Notes under the pieces: generated by a model
What the model was told of the DNA's origin: nothing
The model's input: only the letters and a program-made list of their open reading frames with translations
Databases searched by the model: none
Part shown: piece after piece, positions 1 to 12,538 of the stretch
How the letters are laid out: each line of letters starts with the position of its first letter
Position numbering within the stretch: position 1 is the stretch's first letter
Source of the DNA: Photorhabdus sp. CRCIA-P01
GTDB lineage: Bacteria; Pseudomonadota; Gammaproteobacteria; Enterobacterales; Enterobacteriaceae
Direction: 5' to 3'
Length of the DNA stretch: 63,154 bases
Assembly (NCBI RefSeq): GCF_003545805.1
Contig: NZ_NMQR01000028.1
Coordinates: 329 to 63,482, forward strand
Made by a program: the position numbers and the translations under genes

Positions 1-100
1 GTTGTTCACTCTTCAAGACTTTAAAACGTATTTTTTGGTGATACGGTCTTGTGAGTGCCCACACAGATTGTCTGATTAATTGTTAAAGAGCAGGCTGAAT
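1..100 (-). ncRNA. Leader RNA of an rRNA operon (partial), with boxA
   Basis: Read on the minus strand this is the 5' leader that precedes 16S rRNA in enterobacteria. It contains the antitermination boxA core TGCTCTTTAACAAT (79-92), then a segment matching the known leader (ACAGATTGTCTGATT region, then GTGGGCACTC-like bases) and GAAGAGTGAACAAC at the window edge. The 16S gene itself begins just outside the window. boxA is known to load the Nus-factor antitermination complex. In E. coli the rrnE operon sits beside purH in the same divergent arrangement, so synteny agrees. Confidence 0.85.
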
Positions 101-134
101 TAAAAAATGATATTCTCGTTCAGCCGGGCTGCGT

Positions 135-162
135 ATACTACGCTTTTCGCCCGCAGAGTCAA
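135..162 (-). promoter_or_regulatory. rRNA operon promoter P2
   Basis: On the minus strand a -35 TTGACT (157-162) is followed after 16 bp by a -10-like TAGTAT (135-140). It lies about 95 bp downstream of P1 and just before the boxA leader, as expected for the tandem rrn promoters. The -10 hexamer is imperfect, so its exact register is uncertain. Confidence 0.65.
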
Positions 163-230
163 GCGTTTATTCGCCTTCCCTCTGCCCAACCTCACAATGT
201 TTATCAGCGTTGTGTCGGTCAGTGGGGCGC

Positions 231-258
231 ATTATAGGGGATTCTTCGGTGCTGGCAA
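231..258 (-). promoter_or_regulatory. rRNA operon promoter P1
   Basis: On the minus strand a -35 TTGCCA (253-258) and a perfect -10 TATAAT (231-236) are 16 bp apart. The GC-rich discriminator GCGCCCC and CACTGA follow. This is almost the E. coli rrn P1 layout (16-bp spacer, GC-rich start region that gives ppGpp/DksA sensitivity in the family). The A/T-rich tract at 259-290 could be the UP element. Confidence 0.85.
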
Positions 259-375
259 TAATTATTTTGAAAAAATTGATCGTTTGATTAATTCCACAGC
301 AAAGCTCTACTTTATACCTACTTACCAACAGATTTATCCACATATGGCTAGTTGGATGAAAATTTGTCGAGCATC

Positions 376-391
376 ACGCAAACGTTTTCGT
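376..391 (+). promoter_or_regulatory. PurR operator of purHD
   Basis: ACGCAAACGTTTTCGT is an essentially perfect purine-repressor box (consensus ACGCAAACGTTTNCGT). It lies about 145 bp upstream of the purH start. In E. coli PurR with hypoxanthine or guanine represses purHD from such a site. Between this box and rrn P1 (259-375) I see only A/T-rich DNA that may hold Fis/UP sites of the divergent rRNA promoter. Confidence 0.88.
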
Positions 392-533
392 TACAATTCG
401 GTGGTTAAAATCATCAAGCGATTTTATCTGACTACACTGAAATGTTATTGCAGTGCCCATTTTTTATGTCCTGATATAGTGGGTTCTTCCCAATAACATG
501 TTACTGCCTTACAAAATCCAAGGGATCAAATCA

Positions 534-2123
534 ATGCAACAGCTTCGTCCAATCCGTCGTGCCCTGCTTAGCGTTTCCGATAAATCAGGGGTTGTTGAAT
601 TTGCAAAAGCCTTATCTCAACGCGGTGTCGAATTGCTTTCTACTGGTGGCACAGCTCGTTTACTCGCTGAATCAGATCTAAAGGTTACTGAAGTTTCAGA
701 CTACACCGGTTTTCCTGAAATGATGGATGGCCGTGTTAAGACGCTGCATCCTAAAGTACATGGCGGAATCCTTGGCCGCCGTGGACAAGATGATGAAATC
801 ATGGCACAACACCAAATCTCACCGATCGATATGGTGGTTGTGAATCTATATCCATTCGCTCAGACCGTCGCTAAACCCGATTGTACTTTGGCTGATGCCG
901 TTGAAAACATTGATATCGGCGGACCAACGATGGTTCGTTCTGCGGCTAAGAACCATAAAGATGTAGCAATTGTGGTTAATAGTAATGATTACGAAAAAAT
1001 CATTGAAGAGATGGATAACAATCAGGGGTCATTAACACAATCAACCCGCTTCGATTTAGCCATTAAGGCTTTTGAACACACTGCTGCTTATGACAGTATG
1101 ATTGCTAACTATTTTGGCAAGCTGGTTCCGCCTTATTATGGCGATACGACTCAACCATCAGGACGTTTCCCTCGTACTCTGAATTTGAATTTCATTAAAA
1201 AGCAGGATATGCGCTACGGTGAGAACAGCCATCAGGACGCTGCTTTCTATATAGAAGAAAATCTCTCTGAATCATCCATTGCAACTGCAACTCAGTTACA
1301 AGGTAAAGCGCTTTCCTATAACAACATTGCTGATACCGATGCAGCGCTGGAATGTGTTAAGGAATTCGCAGAGCCCGCATGCGTTATTGTTAAGCACGCT
1401 AACCCATGCGGTGTAGCAATTGGTAAAGATATCCACGAAGCTTATGATCGCGCATTCAAAACAGATCCAACCTCCGCTTTCGGCGGTATTATTGCTTTCA
1501 ACCGCGAACTTGATACTAAAACCGCACAAGCCATTATCGACCGCCAATTCGTCGAGGTAATTATCGCTCCTTCAATAAATGAAGATGCATTACCCGTGTT
1601 GGCTACCAAACAGAATGTCCGTGTTCTGGTCAGTGGCAAATGGGAAACCCGCGTTGCTGGTCTTGATTTCAAACGAGTTAATGGTGGCCTACTGGTACAA
1701 GATCGCGATCTTGGTATGGTTGCAGCAACTAACCTACGCGTGGTTTCCAAACGTCAACCCACTGAACAAGAAATGAAAGATGCTCTGTTCTGTTGGAAAG
1801 TCGCTAAGTTTGTCAAATCAAATGCCATTGTTTATGCAAAAAATGATATGACCATCGGTATCGGTGCAGGCCAAATGAGCCGCGTCTATTCTGCAAAAAT
1901 TGCTGGAATTAAAGCCGCCGACGAAGGTTTGGAGGTTCAGGGGTGTGCAGTGGCTTCTGACGCCTTTTTCCCATTTCGTGACGGCATTGATGCCGCCGCG
2001 GCTGTCGGCGTAAGCTGTGTTATCCAACCAGGCGGTTCTATCCGTGATGACGAAATCATTGCAGCGGCTGATGAACACGGTATTGCTATGATTTTCACCG
2101 GCATCCGCCACTTTCGCCACTAA
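534..2123 (+). CDS. purH: Bifunctional AICAR transformylase / IMP cyclohydrolase
   Basis: PurH carries out the last two steps of de novo IMP synthesis in the cytosol: formylation of AICAR with 10-formyl-THF, then ring closure of FAICAR. The 529-residue product equals the E. coli length. The N-terminal MGS-like cyclohydrolase domain (about 1-200) has the STGGTA and [10 protein letters not shown] segments. The C-terminal transformylase domain has KHANPCG and the AFGGI stretch. I chose the ATG at 534 ([13 protein letters not shown]) over an upstream ATG at 498 because it matches the family N-terminus and has AAGGGA upstream. purD follows after 21 bp in the same operon, and a PurR box precedes the gene. 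Confidence 0.97.
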   Translation: MQQLRPIRRALLSVSDKSGVVEFAKALSQRGVELLSTGGTARLLAESDLKVTEVSDYTGFPEMMDGRVKTLHPKVHGGILGRRGQDDEIMAQHQISPIDMVVVNLYPFAQTVAKPDCTLADAVENIDIGGPTMVRSAAKNHKDVAIVVNSNDYEKIIEEMDNNQGSLTQSTRFDLAIKAFEHTAAYDSMIANYFGKLVPPYYGDTTQPSGRFPRTLNLNFIKKQDMRYGENSHQDAAFYIEENLSESSIATATQLQGKALSYNNIADTDAALECVKEFAEPACVIVKHANPCGVAIGKDIHEAYDRAFKTDPTSAFGGIIAFNRELDTKTAQAIIDRQFVEVIIAPSINEDALPVLATKQNVRVLVSGKWETRVAGLDFKRVNGGLLVQDRDLGMVAATNLRVVSKRQPTEQEMKDALFCWKVAKFVKSNAIVYAKNDMTIGIGAGQMSRVYSAKIAGIKAADEGLEVQGCAVASDAFFPFRDGIDAAAAVGVSCVIQPGGSIRDDEIIAAADEHGIAMIFTGIRHFRH

Positions 2124-2144
2124 TCAATAGCAGGAGTTAATCTG

Positions 2145-3428
2145 ATGAATATTTTAATTGTCGGTAGCGGTGGACGCGAACATGCTCTGGCATGGAAAGC
2201 AGCTCAATCTCCTTTAGCTGATAAAGTCTATGTCGCTCCAGGAAATGCAGGAACTGCTCTAGAAAGCAATCTCGAAAATATTGATATCTCAGCGACAGAT
2301 ATCAACGGCTTGTTGGTCTTTGCACAAAGCCATGATATTGGGCTGACTATTGTTGGCCCCGAAGTACCATTGGTGATGGGTATCGTCGATGCATTCCAAA
2401 AAGCTGGGTTGACTATTTTTGGTCCAACTCAAGCAGCCGCTCAATTAGAAGGCTCAAAAGCATTTACCAAAGATTTTCTGGCACGTCATCAAATCCCAAC
2501 TGCGGATTATCAGAATTTTACAGAAATCGAACCCGCTCTTGCCTACCTGGATAAAGTCGGCGTCCCTATTGTCATAAAAGCTGACGGACTCGCTGCGGGT
2601 AAAGGTGTGATTGTTGCTATGACACGGGAAGAAGCCCAATCTGCAATAAAAGATATGCTAGCCGGAAATGCGTTTGGTGATGCAGGCCACCGTATTGTTA
2701 TTGAAGAATTTCTAACAGGTGAAGAAGCTAGTTTTATCGTTATGGTCGATGGTAAGAATGTTATTCCGATGGCAACCAGTCAGGATCATAAACGCATAGG
2801 TGATGGTGATACTGGCCCAAATACTGGCGGAATGGGGGCCTATTCTCCCGCTCCAGTCGTCACCGATGCAATCCACCAGCGTATTATGGAAGAGATTATT
2901 TATCCTACTGTTAATGGTATGGCTGCTGAGGGTCATGTCTATACTGGTTTTCTTTATGCCGGCTTGATGATCAACCAAAATGGCGAACCAAAAGTGATTG
3001 AATTTAATTGTCGCTTTGGTGATCCGGAAACTCAACCCATCATGATGCGTATGCGTTCTGATCTTGTTGAACTCTGTCTAGCTGGTGCAAAAGGCGAGCT
3101 TGCTGGTAAAACGTCTGATTGGGATGAACACCCTGCTCTGGGTGTGGTACTCGCTGCCGGTGGGTATCCTGCTGATTATCACAAAGGGGATATTATTCAT
3201 GGCTTGCCCCAACAAGAAAATGAAAATAGCAAGGTTTTCCATGCGGGTACGGCAATGAAAGGCAATGACGTGATTACCGCAAGTGGACGCGTTCTATGTG
3301 TTACAGCATTAGGAGAAACCATTATAGATGCACAGAGAAATGCTTACCAACAAGCAGAAAAGATTAAATGGAATAGCTGTTTTTACCGCAAAGATATCGG
3401 ATATCGGGCAATTAACCGATTGAAGTAA
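2145..3428 (+). CDS. purD: Phosphoribosylamine--glycine ligase (GAR synthetase)
   Basis: PurD joins glycine to phosphoribosylamine with ATP, the second step of purine synthesis. The 427-residue protein (429 in E. coli) starts with MNILIVGSGGREHALAW, the PurD N-terminal fold. It carries the ATP-grasp segments KADGLAAGKGV (about 145-155) and GDTGPNTGGMGAYSPAP, and the metal-binding EFNCRFGDPETQ region. An AGGAG ribosome site lies upstream, and it is co-transcribed with purH. It converges on yjaH with only an 18-bp gap. In E. coli zraSRP lies between purD and yjaH; those genes are absent here. Confidence 0.97.
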   Translation: MNILIVGSGGREHALAWKAAQSPLADKVYVAPGNAGTALESNLENIDISATDINGLLVFAQSHDIGLTIVGPEVPLVMGIVDAFQKAGLTIFGPTQAAAQLEGSKAFTKDFLARHQIPTADYQNFTEIEPALAYLDKVGVPIVIKADGLAAGKGVIVAMTREEAQSAIKDMLAGNAFGDAGHRIVIEEFLTGEEASFIVMVDGKNVIPMATSQDHKRIGDGDTGPNTGGMGAYSPAPVVTDAIHQRIMEEIIYPTVNGMAAEGHVYTGFLYAGLMINQNGEPKVIEFNCRFGDPETQPIMMRMRSDLVELCLAGAKGELAGKTSDWDEHPALGVVLAAGGYPADYHKGDIIHGLPQQENENSKVFHAGTAMKGNDVITASGRVLCVTALGETIIDAQRNAYQQAEKIKWNSCFYRKDIGYRAINRLK

Positions 3429-3446
3429 CCATAAAACTGACGAGGG

Positions 3447-4151
3447 TCAGAGGCTGTCCTTCGTCGGTTCCCAACGACAAAAGTCATTATTCGCTACCAA
3501 CAATAATTCGCGGCCAGCAGGCGCTTCCAACCAAGCAATGGTTAATTGGCTGTAGCTGCTTTTTTCGCGCTGCTCAAGCCATGACCTCGCGTAAGGTTCA
3601 AACTCAAGGGAAATCGTTTCACCTGCACAGGTAGTGACTTTACCGTTACTCCAGTGCCCTTGCACCAAACGCACATTTCCCACTATCAACGCATCACTTA
3701 ATTCAAGTGTCCGTTTAGCATCAAACTGAATACGAACAATATCATCGCTGGAAAGTGGCTCTCGTCGCGTTTTCGACTGCTTTTGCATAAAAATCACATC
3801 ACTGGATTTATTCAAACGAAGTTGTTCAGATAGTGGATTTTTATCATTCAAAATTTCACGACGAATTTGACGCAAATCTCCCTGCTTATATTCATAAAAA
3901 GTCACGACAGTATTGTCATTACGGTAGGGGCTGTAAACACTCATCAGAACCCGAGGTTTACTGTTCTGATCGTTGAGACGCCACAAGCGGACAACACCAT
4001 CATCGGCAATGAATCCACTTGCGCTGAAAGAAGGTTCTTTAGGTTGATTGGTACAGGCGCTGAGCGCGAAGACGAATCCTAGTGTCATCAGCCCCTGACG
4101 AACCAACAAAAGGGGATAAATAATACCCCTTCTATTTTTTCTTTTTTGCAA
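3447..4151 (-). CDS. yjaH: DUF1481 lipoprotein YjaH
   Basis: A 234-residue protein of unknown function. A basic N-terminus (MQKRKNRRG) and a hydrophobic stretch lead to a lipobox LSAC (Cys about 33), so it is probably lipidated and exported. The rest is beta-rich with no enzyme motif I recognise. It lies 5 bp behind hupA, as yjaH does in E. coli, and the length is close to the E. coli protein (about 231). The assignment rests on synteny, size and lipoprotein character. A later ATG at residue 22 would leave too short a signal peptide. Confidence 0.75.
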   Translation of the reverse strand: MQKRKNRRGIIYPLLLVRQGLMTLGFVFALSACTNQPKEPSFSASGFIADDGVVRLWRLNDQNSKPRVLMSVYSPYRNDNTVVTFYEYKQGDLRQIRREILNDKNPLSEQLRLNKSSDVIFMQKQSKTRREPLSSDDIVRIQFDAKRTLELSDALIVGNVRLVQGHWSNGKVTTCAGETISLEFEPYARSWLEQREKSSYSQLTIAWLEAPAGRELLLVANNDFCRWEPTKDSL

Positions 4152-4156
4152 TGAAA

Positions 4157-4429
4157 TTATTTAACTGCGTCTTTCAGCGCCTTACCAGCAGAGAAAGCAG
4201 GTACGTTTGCAGCCGCGATTGTAATTTCTTTACCGGTTTGCGGGTTACGCCCAGTACGCTCTGCACGGTGGTTAACTTTGAAAGTACCAAAACCTACCAG
4301 TTGTACTGAATCGCCCGCTTTCAGGGATTCGGTGATTGCATTCAAAGTTGATTCCAGAGCAGCTTTTGCCTGAGCTTTAGTCAGGTCTGTGCTTTCTGCG
4401 ATTGCATCAACTAATTCAGTCTTATTCAT
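4157..4429 (-). CDS. hupA: DNA-binding protein HU-alpha
   Basis: HU is a small histone-like protein that bends and constrains DNA in the nucleoid. The 90-residue product begins [20 protein letters not shown]. It contains the diagnostic GFGTF and the arm segment [12 protein letters not shown] that inserts into the minor groove. It ends in [12 protein letters not shown]. This is the exact family length. It forms an operon with yjaH and has its own 186-bp upstream gap, consistent with a strong regulated promoter. Confidence 0.97.
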   Translation of the reverse strand: MNKTELVDAIAESTDLTKAQAKAALESTLNAITESLKAGDSVQLVGFGTFKVNHRAERTGRNPQTGKEITIAAANVPAFSAGKALKDAVK

Positions 4430-4615
4430 AGATTATCCTTACAGTGTGTTTATCGTTTGCAAAGCATCGAGTGCGACGGATATGCCGAATGACAGCACCC
4501 CTGCATACACGCACCGATAGCCACTTCTTTTCACCCCCCAAATGTAGAACAGAGTGGGGGCAAAAGTGAAGCCTTTGAACATGGCATTTAAAGCATTAAA
4601 TCACGTTTTTTCACT

Positions 4616-5206
4616 TTACTGCGTTAAATTTATACCAATGTTACTCGTTCCTGACTCCCGGAGGTCAGCTTTCAATCCTTTAATCAACTCAATATCCCGC
4701 TCTTCGCAGCTAACCAATAAGCGATAAATTTCCCATTGGATGTCCCACTCTTGTTCAATAGCAGGTAATATTTTTAGTTCTTCATCGGTCATTTCTTTCC
4801 CGGCCTGAGTCATTTCAAGCATAGCAACAGTGCGAATTGAAACTTCACTCACTGCAATTGCATGCTCCAATGTTTCACCACTCAGACAAGCGTGAATAAT
4901 TTCCCCTAACGCAATACATGCATCAATTGCCGGGTACACACCGTAAATATCGTAATCATCTGCTGAGGGAATAACTTGTTCCAACTTTTCCAGCTGATTA
5001 TCAAAATTCACCTTGGCATCTTTTACAACTAATATTTCCCACACCAAATCCAGAATACAGCGGTAAATAGCAGGTTCTGCAAATGCCGTCTGGCAACAGA
5101 ACATCCGGTAATTTGGATACATCCGTTCGCACAGACTTGCCATAAAGGTCAGATGCTGCCAGCTTTCAAGTTTCTCCAACCGTAAATGTATCGGGTTTCG
5201 TAACAT
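4616..5206 (-). CDS. yjaG: DUF416 family protein YjaG
   Basis: A 196-residue cytosolic protein with the same length and N-terminus style (MLRNPIHLRLEKLESWQHLTFMASLCERM) as E. coli YjaG. It is all-helical and rich in Glu/Leu, with no catalytic motif I can name. Its function is not established. It lies in the conserved order hemE-nfi-yjaG-hupA. The 76 bp between it and nfi hold no gene. Confidence 0.85.
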   Translation of the reverse strand: MLRNPIHLRLEKLESWQHLTFMASLCERMYPNYRMFCCQTAFAEPAIYRCILDLVWEILVVKDAKVNFDNQLEKLEQVIPSADDYDIYGVYPAIDACIALGEIIHACLSGETLEHAIAVSEVSIRTVAMLEMTQAGKEMTDEELKILPAIEQEWDIQWEIYRLLVSCEERDIELIKGLKADLRESGTSNIGINLTQ

Positions 5207-5282
5207 TAGCTTTTACTCATTATGCACAATTTGCTCCGCAGTTTACCTGAAATTCAAGAATATCCACACGCTTACACCGAAT

Positions 5283-5951
5283 TTAAGGATTTTTCTGTAT
5301 CATTTGTTCAAAAAACGGCCTATTTGAGGCTGCACCATCTGCCCAACGGGTTGTTTCAGGCAGACGATATCCCTTCATACAACATTCCACCCATAACAAT
5401 GCACTATCAAGACTGATTCGGTGCCCTGTAGAAATGTACAATGGATTACAACGTTTTTTACTTCGCCATACCCAACCAATCTGTTCCCCTTTATCAATCA
5501 GAGGCTGGCAACTGCCGGGCTGTTCTCCCAATGGTTCACTTTCACCACATAAACGACGTTTTGCCACACCAATTGTGGGTACATTAGCTAATAAACCAAA
5601 ATGGCTAGCAACACCTAAACGACGTGGATGAGCAATGCCATGACCGTCCACCATGACCAGATCAGGTTTGTGTTTCAACAACTGCCATGCAGCCATTAAT
5701 GCAGGATATTCACGGAAAGAGAGTAAACCGGGAATATAAGGCAGCGTAGTTTCAATTCGAGCTACCTGATATTCCACCAGTTCAAGGGTAGGATAAGAGA
5801 GAATCGCTATCGCTGCGCGAGTAATCACTCCCTGTTGTTCGAAACCCACATCAGCGCCAGCAATCAATTTAAGTGGGGAAAAATCATCATAACGGATAAC
5901 CTGTTGAGCTTTTTCTATTTGTTCCTGACGTAATGCTTTCGTATTAATCAT
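5283..5951 (-). CDS. nfi: Endonuclease V (deoxyinosine 3'-endonuclease)
   Basis: Endonuclease V nicks DNA one base 3' of deoxyinosine and starts repair of deaminated adenine. The 222-residue protein has the metal-binding acidic motifs ADVGFEQ (Asp34), LSFREYP (Glu81) and [11 protein letters not shown] (Asp102), and the PYIPGLLSF wedge region. The ATG at 5951 ([11 protein letters not shown]) fits the family; the open frame continues upstream only as a shadow of hemE. Its start is 5 bp from the hemE stop, so the two are probably co-translated. Confidence 0.95.
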   Translation of the reverse strand: MINTKALRQEQIEKAQQVIRYDDFSPLKLIAGADVGFEQQGVITRAAIAILSYPTLELVEYQVARIETTLPYIPGLLSFREYPALMAAWQLLKHKPDLVMVDGHGIAHPRRLGVASHFGLLANVPTIGVAKRRLCGESEPLGEQPGSCQPLIDKGEQIGWVWRSKKRCNPLYISTGHRISLDSALLWVECCMKGYRLPETTRWADGAASNRPFFEQMIQKNP

Positions 5952-5955
5952 ATTC

Positions 5956-7020
5956 TTACTGATGATATTTAGCTGAAAGTTTATGTACCGCTTCGACAAA
6001 TACACCCGCGCGTTCCGGCAGTACATCCTGATGGATACCATGACCAAGGTTAAAGACATGACCAGAACCCGTCCCAAAACCTTGCAAAATTGTCGAAACT
6101 TCCTGCTCAATCCGCTCTGGAGAGGCGTATAACATGGATGGGTCCATATTGCCCTGCAAAGCGACTTTACTGCCCACACGACGGCGCGCATCGGCAATAT
6201 CCGTCGTCCAATCCAAACCAAGCGCATCACAACCGGTTTCAGCCATGGCTTCCAGCCATTGTCCACCACCTTTGGTAAACAGTGTCACCGGCACACGACG
6301 ACCTTCATTTTCACGGATCAGGCCATCAATAATTTTGTGCATATAATGCAAGGAAAATTCCCGGTAATCTCGCCCCGTCAGTACCCCACCCCAAGTATCG
6401 AAAACCATCACAGACTGAGCACCTGCTTTAATCTGAGCATTGAGATAAAGAATAACGCTGTCTGCTAGCTTATCCAGCAACAGATGCATTACGGTAGGTT
6501 CGGCATACATCATTTTTTTGATTTTAGTGAATGCCTTGCTGCTACCACCTTCCACCATATAAGTTGCCAGTGTCCACGGGCTACCGGAAAAGCCAATCAA
6601 AGGAACCCGACCCACCAGTGCCTTACGAATCGCACGCACGGCATCCATCACATAGCCCAACTCCATTTCCGGATCAGGCACCGGCAGTTTTTCCACATCA
6701 GCACGGCTGAAAACAGGAGATTTAAAACGCGGACCTTCACCTGCTTCAAAATAGAGCCCCAGTCCCATAGCATCAGGAATAGTGAGAATATCAGAGAAGA
6801 GAATTGCCGCATCCAGCGGATAACGCCGCAAAGGTTGTAAAGTGACTTCACAAGCGAGCTCAGTATTTTTACACAAAGCAATAAAATCACCGGCTTCAGC
6901 ACGAGTAGCTTGATACTCAGGTAAATAGCGGCCAGCCTGGCGCATCATCCAAACAGGCGTAACATCAACGGGTTGACGTAGTAAAGCTCGCAAATAACGG
7001 TCATTTTTCAGCTCATTCAT
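5956..7020 (-). CDS. hemE: Uroporphyrinogen decarboxylase
   Basis: HemE removes four carboxyl groups from uroporphyrinogen III to make coproporphyrinogen III in heme synthesis. It is cytosolic and dimeric. The 354-residue product equals the E. coli length. It has the signature [15 protein letters not shown] near residue 26, the FSDIL aspartate and [10 protein letters not shown]. The ATG at 7020 ([14 protein letters not shown]) has GGAG upstream, so I prefer it to an ATG four codons earlier. It is followed tightly by nfi. Confidence 0.96.
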   Translation of the reverse strand: MNELKNDRYLRALLRQPVDVTPVWMMRQAGRYLPEYQATRAEAGDFIALCKNTELACEVTLQPLRRYPLDAAILFSDILTIPDAMGLGLYFEAGEGPRFKSPVFSRADVEKLPVPDPEMELGYVMDAVRAIRKALVGRVPLIGFSGSPWTLATYMVEGGSSKAFTKIKKMMYAEPTVMHLLLDKLADSVILYLNAQIKAGAQSVMVFDTWGGVLTGRDYREFSLHYMHKIIDGLIRENEGRRVPVTLFTKGGGQWLEAMAETGCDALGLDWTTDIADARRRVGSKVALQGNMDPSMLYASPERIEQEVSTILQGFGTGSGHVFNLGHGIHQDVLPERAGVFVEAVHKLSAKYHQ

Positions 7021-7128
7021 GACAGGCTCCATTTATTTATTGGCCGCAATATAATCTGACTACAATAATTAGGTGCCATTGTAACATGGCAGGTAGATCC
7101 CTCCCGTTGAATTGCACCAAACTGTACA

Positions 7129-7899
7129 TTACGCATTTCGGCACAGAGCAATCGTATCTTCAATCAACCGACGAGCAATAGTATTGTGGGGTGGAATCAA
7201 TGGCAGTTGATCATAGTGATACCAATCCGCACTAATCAGCTCTTGCGGATCATGACGGATCTCACCACTGTCATAATCAGCCAGAAATGCCACCATCAAT
7301 GAATGAGGGAAAGGCCATGGTTGAGAAGCCACATAACGTAAGTTGCGAATTTTAATATTACTCTCTTCCATCACTTCGCGGGCCACAGCTTCTTCGAGTG
7401 TTTCACCGACTTCAACAAATCCCGCAAGGACTGTATACATGCCTTCACGATGACGTTGGTGTTGAGCCAGCAAAATATGATCATCCCGACGAATACCGAC
7501 GATAATACAAGGTGCAATCTGCGGATAATAACGTTCGTGGCAGTGATGACACAAACAAGCCCATTCACTGACACTATGATGCATTTCACTGCCACAATAA
7601 CCACAATATTGATGAGAGCGATAAAATTCCGCCAATTGCACTCCCCGGCCAGCTAATTGAAACAAGCCACGATCATTTGCAACAATTTGCCGTAAAGAAA
7701 CCATATTTGCAGCCATTTTCTGACGAATAAGCCAAACTTTCTCACCTTGCCACTCACCGATAGGCAAGGCTATTTTTCCTTGCAGTGACCATTGAGTTGC
7801 CATTCCAAAAGGTAATTCGCCTTTAGGGAGCCAAATACGATTTTCATCGCTGATAATCCACCAACCACGTTCTGTGCCTGTAATTTGTCGTTGCATCAT
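7129..7899 (-). CDS. nudC: NAD-capped RNA hydrolase / NADH pyrophosphatase
   Basis: NudC cleaves NAD(H) and removes the 5' NAD cap from RNA. The protein (about 256 residues) shows the zinc ribbon CGYCG and CLCHHC, the Nudix box [20 protein letters not shown], and the NADH-specific SQPWPFP motif just after it. The start is uncertain: GTG-ATG-ATG codons stand in a row. I chose the ATG at 7899, which has AAGATG eight bases upstream. The 108-bp gap to hemE leaves room for a hemE promoter. Confidence 0.95.
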   Translation of the reverse strand: MMQRQITGTERGWWIISDENRIWLPKGELPFGMATQWSLQGKIALPIGEWQGEKVWLIRQKMAANMVSLRQIVANDRGLFQLAGRGVQLAEFYRSHQYCGYCGSEMHHSVSEWACLCHHCHERYYPQIAPCIIVGIRRDDHILLAQHQRHREGMYTVLAGFVEVGETLEEAVAREVMEESNIKIRNLRYVASQPWPFPHSLMVAFLADYDSGEIRHDPQELISADWYHYDQLPLIPPHNTIARRLIEDTIALCRNA

Positions 7900-8058
7900 C
7901 ACTATGACATCTTAATTTTAATATCTGTATAAATCATACACTTTTTAATCAGAAAAGCGTGTTTTATTACTATTACCATATACCGTATTGCTCGATCTGA
8001 TTGTAATCGGCATTATTCTCAACTATTAAATAGACTTTGACCTGAGGAGCATAACACC

Positions 8059-8721
8059 ATGTCACAACTGCTTGTCGTGTTTGATCTGGATGACACCTTA
8101 ATTTCTGGTGATTCCAGCGCTATCTGGACAGAGTTTTTATGGAAAAAAGGCATCATTACTGATCCCAGTTTTATTGAAGCAGATAAAAAAATGATGGCTG
8201 ATTACAGCGCTGGTTCACTGGATATGAGTGGTTATTTAGCATTTAGCCTGCAAACACTGCATAAAGTTCCACAAGAACAAGTTGATCTTTGGCTGACTGA
8301 ATTTATTAACGAAAAAATCAGACCTCGATTTTATCCGCAAGCCAAAGCTCTTATTGCTGAATATCAACAGCAGCAAGTCCCAATGATGATCATCTCAGCC
8401 ACAGTCTCTTTCATTGTGAAAAAGATTGCTGCCGAATTAGGTATTCACACTGCTCTAGGCATTGATATGGTAATGGAAAATGGCTGTTATACCGGCCAAA
8501 TAGACGGTATTACGACGTTTCGTGAAGGGAAAGTCAAACGAATAAAACAGTGGCTGGAACAGCAAAATAATTACCCTGAAATTATTCGTTTTTACAGTGA
8601 TTCAATTAATGATCTACCAATGTGTCAATTTGCCGATGAGGTAATTACGGTCAATGCCGATACCCGTTTAAAAGCCGAAGCACAACAACATAGCTGGCAA
8701 CAATTAACCTGGTCACTGTAA
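8059..8721 (+). CDS. HAD-IB family phosphatase, SerB-like, at the rsd position
   Basis: A 220-residue cytosolic HAD hydrolase. Motif I is FDLDDTL (Asp9 nucleophile, Asp11 acid/base), motif II is in IISAT (about 109-113), and motif III is YSDSINDLPM. The helical cap between residues 20 and 90 is typical of subfamily IB (phosphoserine phosphatase and relatives). The substrate cannot be read from sequence. It starts with a good GAGGAG site, 157 bp from nudC, and ends 60 bp before the thiC riboswitch. In E. coli this spot is occupied by rsd. A phosphatase in thiamine metabolism is conceivable but unproven. Confidence 0.85.
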   Translation: MSQLLVVFDLDDTLISGDSSAIWTEFLWKKGIITDPSFIEADKKMMADYSAGSLDMSGYLAFSLQTLHKVPQEQVDLWLTEFINEKIRPRFYPQAKALIAEYQQQQVPMMIISATVSFIVKKIAAELGIHTALGIDMVMENGCYTGQIDGITTFREGKVKRIKQWLEQQNNYPEIIRFYSDSINDLPMCQFADEVITVNADTRLKAEAQQHSWQQLTWSL

Positions 8722-8780
8722 ATACTTTCAATCAGTAAGGGTTGTAGTTTTCATAATCCCTTCTATACTACTGCTTACTT

Positions 8781-8895
8781 TCTTGTCGGAGTGCCTAGCG
8801 TAAGCTGTTTCATTGCAGCATACACAGGCTGAGACCGTTAATTCGGGATCCGCGGAACCTGATCGGGTTAATACCCGCGAAGGGAACAAGAGTAA
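8781..8895 (+). ncRNA. TPP riboswitch (THI box) of thiC
   Basis: The conserved parts are all present in order: TCTTGTCGGAGTGCC at the 5' end, CTGAGACCGTTAATTCGGGATCCGC split around the CTGAGA sensor, then GAACCTGATC, AATACCCGCGAAGGGAAC and a closing CAAGAGTAA. This is nearly identical to the E. coli thiC element. Binding of thiamine pyrophosphate is known to lower translation and transcription of thiC. The 113 bases between the aptamer and thiC (8896-9008) are the probable expression platform. Confidence 0.96.
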
Positions 8896-8999
8896 TCAGC
8901 CGCTGTCAGCCCACCCAGTTTTCACCACGGGTCTGTCCAGCCATCAATTATTACTCCCTGCGAGCTCCAGACAAGCAACTTTCCCAATAATACAGTTAG

Positions 9000-11580
<2,581 letters not shown>

Positions 11581-11590
11581 AGAGGTTCTT

Positions 11591-12340
11591 ATGCTGAATG
11601 ATCAAGAATTTATGCGTTACAGCCGACAACTGTTACTCGAAGATATTGGCCCGGAAGGGCAGGAAAAACTGAAATCCAGCCACGTACTCATTGTCGGACT
11701 GGGCGGACTAGGCGCTCCTGCCTCTCTCTATCTGGCCGGAGCAGGTGTGGGAACAATTTATCTCGCTGATGATGACCACTTACACATCTCCAATTTACAA
11801 CGGCAAATACTTTACCGCACTGAGGATATCCCTGCTGTAAAAGCTGAACTTGCAGCCAATCAACTCAATGCATTGAATCCGCTGATAAAAACAATTGTTC
11901 TTAATCAACGTCAGAACCTGGAATCTCTGACAACAATCGTGAAGCAAGTCGATCTGGTTCTCGACTGCTGTGACAACATGACAACCCGCCACGCAATCAA
12001 TGCCGCTTGTGTGGCAACGCGAAAACCATTAATCAGCGGCAGTGCTGTCGGTTTTAGCGGCCAACTTATGGTATTTGAACCCCCTTATCTTCATGGCTGC
12101 TATAGCTGTCTCTACCCTGAACAGGAAGAGCCACTACGAAATTGCCGGACTGCGGGTGTATTAGGCCCGGTAGTCGGTATCATCGGCACATTACAGGCAT
12201 TGGAAGCCATCAAAATGCTAACCGGGCTTCCCTCTCCGTTAAGCGGCAAACTCCGACTGTTTGATGGTAAACAGCAAAGCTGGAGCACACTACAACTTAA
12301 CCCGTCGCAGCAATGCCCGATTTGCGGAGATATGGCGTGA
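11591..12340 (+). CDS. thiF: ThiS adenylyltransferase
   Basis: ThiF activates the C-terminus of ThiS as an acyl-adenylate and hands on sulfur. It is an E1-like enzyme of 249 residues. The nucleotide-binding VGLGGLGAP lies at 35-43, the DDDHLHISNLQRQ stretch carries the catalytic Asp and Arg, and zinc is bound by Cys170/Cys173 and Cys242/Cys245. Cys185 in NCRTAG matches the cysteine that forms the acyl disulfide in E. coli. It overlaps thiS by four bases at the 3' end. Confidence 0.96.
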   Translation: MLNDQEFMRYSRQLLLEDIGPEGQEKLKSSHVLIVGLGGLGAPASLYLAGAGVGTIYLADDDHLHISNLQRQILYRTEDIPAVKAELAANQLNALNPLIKTIVLNQRQNLESLTTIVKQVDLVLDCCDNMTTRHAINAACVATRKPLISGSAVGFSGQLMVFEPPYLHGCYSCLYPEQEEPLRNCRTAGVLGPVVGIIGTLQALEAIKMLTGLPSPLSGKLRLFDGKQQSWSTLQLNPSQQCPICGDMA

Positions 12341-12537
12341 AAATTACAGTAAACGACCAGCCGATGGAGCTTATCGCTCCTCTGGCTATACAGCAATTGC
12401 TAGAACAACTTGAACAAACACAACCGGGAATGGCACTGGCTATTAATCAAACCATTATTCCGCGTTCAGAGTGGAATACGCATCGAATTAATGATGGAGA
12501 CAATATCCTTTTGTTTCAGGCTATTGCTGGAGGTTGA
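12337..12537 (+). CDS. thiS: Sulfur carrier protein ThiS
   Basis: A 66-residue ubiquitin-like carrier, the same length as E. coli ThiS. It ends in the obligatory Gly-Gly (LLFQAIAGG) that becomes the thiocarboxylate. I chose the GTG at 12337, which overlaps the thiF stop and has GGAG seven bases upstream; the longer frame from 12313 is not ThiS-like. The NDQ and [11 protein letters not shown] segments match the family. Translation is probably coupled to thiF. Confidence 0.94.
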   Translation: MKITVNDQPMELIAPLAIQQLLEQLEQTQPGMALAINQTIIPRSEWNTHRINDGDNILLFQAIAGG

Positions 12538-12538
12538 T

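Noticed and set aside
107-496. Open frame of 129 codons upstream of purH
   Set aside because: It runs through the rRNA promoters, the boxA leader and the PurR box on the opposite or regulatory DNA. Composition and context show it is noncoding.
5952-6269. Extended nfi product of 328 residues
   Set aside because: The extra part is the hemE coding region read in another frame. The ATG at 5951 matches the endonuclease V start.
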